NCBI GenBank assembly: GCA_027084065.1
Contig: JALWLR010000075.1
Span: forward strand, 1-6,611
Source of the DNA: Helicobacteraceae bacterium
Lineage (GTDB): Bacteria; Campylobacterota; Campylobacteria; Campylobacterales; Sulfurimonadaceae
Length of the DNA: 6,611 nucleotides
Reading direction: 5' to 3'
Below the pieces are notes generated by a model. The model did no database searches. It saw nothing but the letters and a program-made list of their open reading frames with translations, and was not told the origin of the DNA. Of the stretch, positions 1-4,290 are shown in pieces; the first letter of the stretch is position 1; every line of letters starts with the position of its first letter. Made by a program: the position numbers and the translations under genes.

Positions 1-706
1 CACCCTCGACACTCATAATGGAGGGGGTTTTATACCCCTCAAACGTTATATCGCCGTAAGCTATATCGGAAATGACATAAAAACGCTCCTTTTTTGCCAT
101 AGCGACAAGACGTTCGTAAAATTCCGGCTCGACGGTTACGGTTGTAGGATTGTGCGGAAAATTGACAAGGACATACTTAGGCCGCGGGGAGTTCTCTTTA
201 AAAACACGCTCTAAGCTTTCAAAAAATTTATCTTCATCGAGACGGTAATCTTCATCATACTCCAAGCCGAATTTGACGACATTTCCGCCTGCAAGGATAA
301 AAGCATAGCTGTGAATAGGATAGGTAGGATCAGGAACGACAGCAACGTCTCCCGGGTTCGTTATAGCATAGGCGAGATGACTGTATCCCTCTTTACTGCC
401 CATTGTCGCAACACACTCCGTTTCGGGATCAAGTTCTACGTTGTAGCGTCTTTTATACCAGTCTGCTATTGCTTGTCTGAGCTTTGGAATCCCTTTAGAG
501 CTGGAATAACCATGCGTTTTGGTTTTTTTTGCGGATTCTATCAGTTTTTCCCGTATATGTTCGGGAGTATCGCCATCTGGATTTCCCATAGAAAAATCGA
601 TAACATCATGCCCTTCTCGGCGGCGTTGCATCTTGATGTCGTTAATCTCTGCGAAGACATACTTCGGTAAGCGTTCCATCCTGTCAAATACTATCTCGTC
701 AAACAT
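1..706 (-). CDS. Class I/II PLP-dependent aminotransferase (aspartate / LL-diaminopimelate aminotransferase-like), 3' end cut by window
   Basis: The first 235 codons of a pyridoxal-phosphate aminotransferase of fold type I are present; families of this type are about 390-410 residues, so roughly 40% lies beyond the left edge. The protein begins MFDEIVFDRMERLPKYVF. Visible signatures are SMGNPDGDTP (39-48), the HGYSSSKG substrate loop (65-72), GSKEGYSHLA (103-112, cofactor phosphate region), PDPTYP (125-130), NFPHNPT (182-188, with the Asn that contacts the PLP ring) and SDIAYGD (213-219, Asp214 to the pyridine nitrogen, Tyr217). The Schiff-base lysine (SxxK) is not in the window. The ATG at 706 has AGGA (713-716) six bases upstream. 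Homologues in this phylum are annotated as aspartate or LL-diaminopimelate aminotransferase and usually precede homoserine dehydrogenase, which suggests aspartate-family amino-acid synthesis. Family assignment is secure; the exact substrate is inference. Confidence 0.93.
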   Translation of the reverse strand, partial: MFDEIVFDRMERLPKYVFAEINDIKMQRRREGHDVIDFSMGNPDGDTPEHIREKLIESAKKTKTHGYSSSKGIPKLRQAIADWYKRRYNVELDPETECVATMGSKEGYSHLAYAITNPGDVAVVPDPTYPIHSYAFILAGGNVVKFGLEYDEDYRLDEDKFFESLERVFKENSPRPKYVLVNFPHNPTTVTVEPEFYERLVAMAKKERFYVISDIAYGDITFEGYKTPSIMSVEG

Positions 707-761
707 ACTCTATCCTACATTAAAATTGCGCAATTTTATCCTAAAAAGGTTTATGCACTAC
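707..761 (-). promoter_or_regulatory. Intergenic gap with putative internal promoter for the aminotransferase
   Basis: This 55-bp gap between the exported-protein gene and the aminotransferase reads, on the minus strand, TTTTTAGGATAAAAT (747 to 733), resembling the T-rich upstream tract plus -10 box of Campylobacterota housekeeping promoters, which often lack a -35. The -10 would be TAAAAT at 738-733, with a start near 726 and a leader of about 20 nt containing the AGGA ribosome site. The same motif recurs before the rlmB-like gene. No terminator is visible, so read-through from the upstream genes is also likely. This is inferred from motif shape only. Confidence 0.45.
721..738. repeat. Perfect 18-bp palindrome over the putative aminotransferase promoter
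   Basis: TAAAATTGCGCAATTTTA is identical to its own reverse complement, with no mismatch and no spacer. It overlaps the putative -10 box (733-738) and the expected transcription start of the aminotransferase. The absence of a loop and the AT-rich arms make a strong RNA hairpin unlikely, so if it is functional it looks more like a binding site for a dimeric regulator. The regulator is unknown. Confidence 0.5.
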
Positions 762-1598
762 TTATCTAGCACCCTTTGGGTATAAAACAAGCGGATCTTT
801 AATATTTTTCATCGTGTAAATATCGGCTATCTTCAGATAGACTGCCGTTTTTGGAACGACGACTGTAATGTCGTAACTGCGTTTGTCTCGTTGCAATACC
901 TTGACAAGATGGAGATGCGCATCGTAAAAGGAGAGATAGGGGTACCAGTGATTGCGGCCTTTACTGACAAAGCGTATTTTTCTGATCTGCGAGACATTGA
1001 GCCAGTGTGGCTCCAAAGAGCGGCGAAGCGTAAGAATGTGTCCACTCTGCAATGATGTCACGGGTAATCTTGCATGCTGCATGTCGATCACATAGAGCCA
1101 TTTGGTCGGATTTTTACGCTCTATGTCTACTATGTCGCAACCGCTTTTTTGCAACTCTTTTTGTAAAATCATCGGATCGGCACTGTACTCCGAAACTATG
1201 CTGACACTCCAGGAAAACTCACTGCTGCTATAGGTGGATGATTTTGTCACATAACGATAGTAGCCTATATTACGGAGCGTATCTGCAACGATTTTGACAA
1301 AAAAAAGCGGTGTTCCGCTTGTTCGAAACTCCAACTCCATTCGGGTAGGCTTGTCGAAAAAAAGTTTCAACAAACCATTCTCTTTAAGCATTTCGATTAT
1401 CTTAACCGAATCGACACGATCGTTTTTCATAAACTTCTGCGGTGGGGAGAAGATGATTTTCAAAAAAGCTTTATTCTCTTCAAAACTTTTTGGAGTAAGT
1501 AGAGTTTGCACCTTCTTCAGTACGGCTTTTTGATAATCTTTGGACTCTGCATGCAGTAAAAAAGCACACAACAGTACAAGAACAAGCCCTTTTACCAC
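762..1598 (-). CDS. Conserved exported (periplasmic) protein of unknown function
   Basis: This 278-residue protein has an N-terminal signal peptide: MVKGLVLVLLCAFLLHA is a short basic start and hydrophobic core, with probable cleavage after LHA (residue 17). Cys11 is inside the hydrophobic core and lacks a proper lipobox, so a lipoprotein is unlikely. No second membrane segment is seen. Residues about 18-90 are lysine-rich and probably helical; 125-172 alternate strand and helix (SWSVSIVSEY, DPMILQKELQKSG, KWLYVIDM), like a small alpha/beta domain; the rest looks beta-rich, with several Trp and Tyr (HWYPYLSFYD). I do not recognise a named family. The start is GTG at 1598, with AAAGGG (1604-1609) five bases upstream; it overlaps the end of the RodZ-like gene by 7 bp, which suggests translational coupling. 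The position matches C. jejuni Cj0151c, annotated as a periplasmic protein (from memory). The gene call is firm; the function is unknown. Confidence 0.9.
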   Translation of the reverse strand: MVKGLVLVLLCAFLLHAESKDYQKAVLKKVQTLLTPKSFEENKAFLKIIFSPPQKFMKNDRVDSVKIIEMLKENGLLKLFFDKPTRMELEFRTSGTPLFFVKIVADTLRNIGYYRYVTKSSTYSSSEFSWSVSIVSEYSADPMILQKELQKSGCDIVDIERKNPTKWLYVIDMQHARLPVTSLQSGHILTLRRSLEPHWLNVSQIRKIRFVSKGRNHWYPYLSFYDAHLHLVKVLQRDKRSYDITVVVPKTAVYLKIADIYTMKNIKDPLVLYPKGAR

Positions 1599-2374
1599 AA
1601 TCGCCCTTTGTTGTAGCTACGGAACTCATCGTTTGTCAGCTTTTCGATTTTTCCATCACGATAGAGAAACTTAACCTTCTTCGGATCTTTATAGCTATAC
1701 TCTTTACCGTCAATATCGAAACTGATATAGCCGTGACCAAATGTAAGAAGATAGAGTTTGCTGCCATTGAGATCGATGGGATTAGCTGTGATTTTTTGCA
1801 TCTTTTTTTGTTTATCAAGATCGATAATACCGACCCATACTTTCGTTTTGGGAAGGATGCGGAATGTATGCTCTTTTTTTTGCTCTTTTGGCTTTTGAGG
1901 GATGCTTTCTTGCTTGGTAGAACTGTTTTGCTCCGTAGCATTCACTTCTACTACGCCACTCTGCTTTGCCGGCATCTGTGATTTTTTCGGGTTTTGATTT
2001 TCTTGTGCGGAGAATGCAAAAAAGATCCATACTGCAAGCAGGACAACCGCTACTCCAGCAATTCCTGCATAAAGATACTTTTTTTGAATCATATTTGGTA
2101 CTTTACTTGTCAAAAGCTCTTTTTTGTAAGAGGGCTCCTCTACAATCGGAATTTGCGTATCTTGAGAAAAATACTCCTCCGCTTTGTGACGCAAATCACT
2201 CAAATCGACATCATATTCCCGCTCAAGAATCGATATAAAGCCCATCAGTTGCACCTTCTGCATACCATCAAAACTTTCATGCAAAAGCGACTGCACGTAT
2301 TTGTGTGCTATGTGTGTCTGCTCATGAATCTTTTGTGCTCCTATGGAGCGTAATTTTTCCATCCCCTCACTCAT
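1592..2374 (-). CDS. RodZ-like single-pass membrane protein with partial HTH_25-type cytoplasmic domain
   Basis: The product is a 260-residue bitopic protein. Residues 10-60 (QKIHEQTHIAHKYVQSLL, then ESFDGMQ, GFISILEREYDVDL) match the second half of the RodZ-type HTH_25 pattern, in which a TkI-x-YL-x-ALE helix is followed by a GF-x-x-YA helix, but the first helices of that domain appear to be missing. One membrane helix spans about 100-122 (LYAGIAGVAVVLLAVWIFFAF). It is followed by a low-complexity Lys/Gln/Pro linker (123-168) and a C-terminal domain (170-260, KVWVGIIDL, LLTFGHGYISFDIDGKEY) resembling the periplasmic beta domain (DUF4115) of RodZ, a partner of MreB in rod-shape control. ATG 2374 has AGGA (2381-2384) six bases upstream and overlaps the rlmB-like stop by 8 bp. 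The later Met5 has no usable spacing. It matches C. jejuni Cj0152c in position. RodZ kinship is my inference from pattern; a shape role is unproven. Confidence 0.88.
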   Translation of the reverse strand: MSEGMEKLRSIGAQKIHEQTHIAHKYVQSLLHESFDGMQKVQLMGFISILEREYDVDLSDLRHKAEEYFSQDTQIPIVEEPSYKKELLTSKVPNMIQKKYLYAGIAGVAVVLLAVWIFFAFSAQENQNPKKSQMPAKQSGVVEVNATEQNSSTKQESIPQKPKEQKKEHTFRILPKTKVWVGIIDLDKQKKMQKITANPIDLNGSKLYLLTFGHGYISFDIDGKEYSYKDPKKVKFLYRDGKIEKLTNDEFRSYNKGRLW

Positions 2375-3050
2375 CTCTCATCCTATCGATTAGTATTGCC
2401 CCGGCAACGGCGACATTTAGTGAGTCAAACGCATGTTTCATCTTGATACTCACAACCTTGTCCAGTTTGGAAACAACACGGTTTGACAACCCTTCTCCCT
2501 CACTACCAAGTACAAGTAGACGTTTTTTGGCAATTTGAACTCTTCTAATATCCTCTCCACCCATCTCTGCACCATAAAGTTCGAAGCCCGAAGTTTTAAA
2601 ATCGTTCAAAACATCATAAATGCTTTTCTCAACTGCAAAGGGCATATCAAAAAGTGCACCGGTACTGACTCTTGCAATGGCATCAAATGGAAGTTTCGAG
2701 ACGTTTGTAGCTACTATGGCATCTACCCCAAGTGCGTATGCAGTTCGAACGAGAGAGCCTATATTGCCTACATCCGTTACACCTGCTAGTACCACAACAA
2801 ACTCTCTGTCTAGAAAATTTCGATAATTTTGAAAAACTATATCGTCTACTTCCGCCAAAAAGCCCTGATGTGCCGCCCCTTTGGTCATTTTGACTGCAGC
2901 TTCGTTAGGAATGCGCTTGATTGGAATGCCAAGTCGCATGAGTCTGGCATACTCTTTTTTATCGATCTCTTTGGCTAAATAAAGCGTGCGAATCTTTTGC
3001 GGATGGTGCTGTAACAAATAGTAAATGGGTTGTTTGGCATAAATTAACAT
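2367..3050 (-). CDS. rlmB: SpoU/TrmH-family RNA 2'-O-methyltransferase, probable 23S rRNA Gm2251 methyltransferase RlmB
   Basis: This SAM-dependent knotted (SPOUT) methyltransferase has 227 residues. All three SpoU motifs are present: VTDVGNIGSLVRTA (91-104, with Asn96 and the catalytic-region Arg102), LVLGSEGEGLS (179-189, Glu184) and DSLNVAVAGAIL (209-220, Ser210 and Asn212). The HQGF (61-64) that ends the small N-terminal substrate-binding domain in this family is also there. RlmB methylates the 2'-OH of G2251 in the 23S rRNA P-loop, but TrmH-family members with tRNA targets look similar, so the substrate is less sure than the family. It is slightly shorter than E. coli RlmB (about 243), mostly through a compact N-terminus. 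The ATG at 3050 lacks any Shine-Dalgarno in the preceding 20 bases, unlike its neighbours. The 3' end overlaps the RodZ-like gene by 8 bp. C. jejuni Cj0153c occupies the same slot. Confidence 0.9.
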   Translation of the reverse strand: MLIYAKQPIYYLLQHHPQKIRTLYLAKEIDKKEYARLMRLGIPIKRIPNEAAVKMTKGAAHQGFLAEVDDIVFQNYRNFLDREFVVVLAGVTDVGNIGSLVRTAYALGVDAIVATNVSKLPFDAIARVSTGALFDMPFAVEKSIYDVLNDFKTSGFELYGAEMGGEDIRRVQIAKKRLLVLGSEGEGLSNRVVSKLDKVVSIKMKHAFDSLNVAVAGAILIDRMRDE

Positions 3051-3110
3051 GCAAGTATTTTATCTAAAAAACTTTAAGGATATTTAATGTAAGAGAAAAA
3101 TGTAAAAAGG
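3051..3110 (-). promoter_or_regulatory. rsmI / rlmB gap with putative internal promoter very close to the start codon
   Basis: In this 60-bp AT-rich gap, the minus strand carries TTTTTAGATAAAAT (3070 to 3057). If TAAAAT (3062-3057) is a -10 box, transcription would begin six to seven bases later, that is, at or next to the ATG at 3050, giving a leaderless message. This would fit with the missing Shine-Dalgarno. No -35 box and no terminator hairpin can be seen. The call rests on motif shape and on the matching motif before the aminotransferase. Confidence 0.4.
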
Positions 3111-3926
3111 TTAGAGCATTTCGTTATAAAGCTCTTTGATATTGCGACCCGTGAGTTTGGCAAGCAGTTTCGCTTTTTGTTTTTTTGGAATCTCTAATGC
3201 TTCTATATCCTCTATGGAAATAGCACCTGCTGCGGTTTTGCTTTTTGCATGTTCAACTATGACTACCCACTCCCCTTTAATGCTCTCTTTTTCCAGTTTG
3301 GACAAAAGTTCCAAAGCATTGCCGCTATAAAAAGTTTGATATTTTTTCGTGAGCTCCTTTGCCAAAAAAAGATTTCTTTGGGGCTCTTTTGTTGCAATTT
3401 CTCTAAACAGCTTCAAAAGCCTATGGGGAGACTCATAGCAAATAACATCATAAGCACTAGAGAGTACCTCCAATAAAGCAGCTTCTCTCTCTTTGCCTTT
3501 ATGTGGCAAAAAACCGTAAAAAGTAAACTTTCCGTGCTCCCAACCGCTTGCAGCGTAAGCGGTTACAGCTGCATTGGGACCGGGAAGAACATCATAATCT
3601 ATCTCATGCCGTTTTGCATACGCCACCAGCTTCGCTCCAGGATCACTAATAGCAGGCATCCCAGCATCACTGACATAAACAACGTTTGAAGCGAAAAAAT
3701 CAGGTTTTAGAGTATGCAAAAAAGCATCTTCATTATGAGAATGAAGCGATAAGAAGCGTTGTGAATCTTTTCGTTTGAGAGCGTATCGTGTTTCTAAAAG
3801 AGTAAGAAGCTGTTTGGTTACACGTGTATCTTCACAGAATATGATGTCGGCATCTCCAAGAGTCTTCATAGCTCTGATGGAGATGTCGGCAATGTTTCCA
3901 ATGGGGGTTGGAACAAGCGTGAGCAA
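3111..3926 (-). CDS. rsmI: 16S rRNA (cytidine(1402)-2'-O)-methyltransferase RsmI
   Basis: RsmI uses SAM to methylate the ribose of C1402 in the decoding centre of 16S rRNA and belongs to the tetrapyrrole-methylase (TP_methylase) fold. The 271-residue product has the full set of family motifs: VPTPIGN (5-11), CEDTR (31-35), SDAGMPAISDPG (86-97, SAM binding), LPGPNAAVTA (114-123), GFLPHKGKER (138-147), YESPHR (164-169), LAKELTKKYQTFYSG (188-202) and GEWVVIVE (218-225), plus the small C-terminal helical domain with LTGRNIKELYNEML (258-271). Length is normal for the family. The start is TTG at 3926: no in-frame ATG lies nearby upstream, homologues begin just before the VPTPIGN strand, and AGGAAAG (3936-3942) sits nine bases upstream. 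That ribosome site includes the stop codon of rpmE, 14 bp away, so the two genes are probably coupled. C. jejuni Cj0154c is in the same place. Confidence 0.96.
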   Translation of the reverse strand: MLTLVPTPIGNIADISIRAMKTLGDADIIFCEDTRVTKQLLTLLETRYALKRKDSQRFLSLHSHNEDAFLHTLKPDFFASNVVYVSDAGMPAISDPGAKLVAYAKRHEIDYDVLPGPNAAVTAYAASGWEHGKFTFYGFLPHKGKEREAALLEVLSSAYDVICYESPHRLLKLFREIATKEPQRNLFLAKELTKKYQTFYSGNALELLSKLEKESIKGEWVVIVEHAKSKTAAGAISIEDIEALEIPKKQKAKLLAKLTGRNIKELYNEML

Positions 3927-3935
3927 AAGGGAGTA

Positions 3936-3942
3936 CTTTCCT
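3936..3942 (-). promoter_or_regulatory. Ribosome-binding site of rsmI, deciding a TTG start
   Basis: AGGAAAG on the minus strand lies nine bases before TTG 3926 and shares its first two bases with the rpmE stop codon TAG (3943-3941). It is the only good Shine-Dalgarno placed to serve a protein starting LTLVPTPIGN, so it supports the TTG start and suggests that ribosomes finishing rpmE re-initiate on rsmI. Confidence 0.7.
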
Positions 3943-4144
3943 ATTTGTCGAGATTGTAACGTTTTTTGAATTTATCGATTCTTCCTGCTGTGTCGACCAT
4001 TCTTTCACTTCCCGTAAAGAACGGATGGCATTCGTTGCAGATGTCTATTCTCAACGTTTCTTTAACGCTCTTTGTAACGAAACTGTTTCCACAAGCGCAT
4101 GTGACCGTACAATCGTACAATTCCGGATGAAGACCTTTTTTCAT
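3941..4144 (-). CDS. rpmE: 50S ribosomal protein bL31 (zinc-binding, C+ type)
   Basis: This 67-residue protein beginning MKKGLHPELYD is a large-subunit ribosomal protein at the central protuberance that helps bridge the two subunits. It has the classical L31 landmarks: a start like MKKxxHP, TCACGN with Cys16 and Cys18, ICNECHPFFTG with Cys36 and Cys39, and a basic tail GRIDKFKKRYN. The four cysteines form the zinc site of the C+ form, so this is the zinc-replete paralogue, not the zinc-free type made under zinc shortage. The length is normal (E. coli has 70). ATG 4144 has AAAGG (4153-4157) eight bases upstream. An open frame continues upstream to a TTG at 4186, but that extension has no homology to L31 and would destroy the leader structure, so I reject it. 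It is first in the cluster and is preceded by a strong promoter; C. jejuni Cj0155c corresponds. Confidence 0.97.
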   Translation of the reverse strand: MKKGLHPELYDCTVTCACGNSFVTKSVKETLRIDICNECHPFFTGSERMVDTAGRIDKFKKRYNLDK

Positions 4145-4223
4145 TGTGCATACCTTTATAGCTACTCGTTTGCGTGCGAATAGCAATATATTTTTTACAT
4201 CCGTATGGGGGCGGATGATTGAG
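4145..4223 (-). promoter_or_regulatory. rpmE 5' leader with two hairpins, possible ribosomal-protein leader
   Basis: The predicted transcript start near 4223 leaves about 79 nt of untranslated leader, which folds by eye into two stem-loops. The first, 4198-4217, has arms CATCCG and CGGATG around an 8-base loop. The second, 4157-4188, has an 8-bp stem (4161-4168 with 4177-4184, one G-U pair in the RNA), then a U-U mismatch and three more pairs, around an 8-base loop; its foot touches the Shine-Dalgarno. Neither is followed by a U-tract, so these are not terminators. L31 leaders are described for several other bacterial groups as autoregulatory candidates, so an equivalent here is plausible but unproven. 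Confidence 0.5.
4153..4157 (-). promoter_or_regulatory. Ribosome-binding site of rpmE
   Basis: AAAGG lies eight bases before ATG 4144 and immediately after the foot of a long hairpin (4157-4188), whose outermost pair uses one of its bases. It selects the MKKGLHP start over another ATG at 4151, which is only one base away from the ribosome site and in another frame. Confidence 0.75.
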
Positions 4224-4229
4224 ACGCGA

Positions 4230-4238
4230 ATTATAGCA
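4230..4238 (-). promoter_or_regulatory. Sigma-70 type promoter of the rpmE cluster (extended -10)
   Basis: The minus strand reads TGCTATAAT at 4238-4230, a perfect extended -10 (TATAAT at 4235-4230) directly after a run of T's (4246-4239 region). No TTGACA-like -35 is present, as is usual for the housekeeping sigma factor of Campylobacterota, where a T-rich upstream tract replaces it. The expected start is about 4223. It is the strongest promoter in the window and should drive rpmE, rsmI and at least part of the genes downstream. Confidence 0.8.
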
Positions 4239-4290
4239 AAAAAAGCTTAAACTTGCGCTAAATCGACCTATGCTGCTCTTATACTCTAAT

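Noticed and set aside
311..670. 119-codon plus-strand ORF inside the aminotransferase
   Set aside because: The minus-strand frame shows clear aminotransferase motifs across the whole stretch; the plus-strand product has no recognisable features.
711..743. Direct repeat TATCCTA at 711-717 and 737-743
   Set aside because: Each copy is explained by another element (the aminotransferase Shine-Dalgarno and the putative -10 region); seven bases is too short to argue for a functional repeat.
1994..2353. 119-codon plus-strand ORF opposite the RodZ-like gene
   Set aside because: The product is cysteine- and hydrophobic-rich, typical of an antisense reading, while the minus frame has a membrane helix, a linker and domain structure with a good ribosome site.
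4062..4151. Short alternative-frame ORF of about 29 codons starting at the ATG at 4151, overlapping rpmE
   Set aside because: Its start is one base from the Shine-Dalgarno, too close for efficient use, and the product (MHNEKRSSSG...) looks like an out-of-frame reading of rpmE.
4145..4186. N-terminal extension of rpmE starting at a TTG at 4186 (14 extra residues)
   Set aside because: The extension has no resemblance to L31, lies over the leader hairpin, and the normal MKKGLHP start has a good ribosome site.
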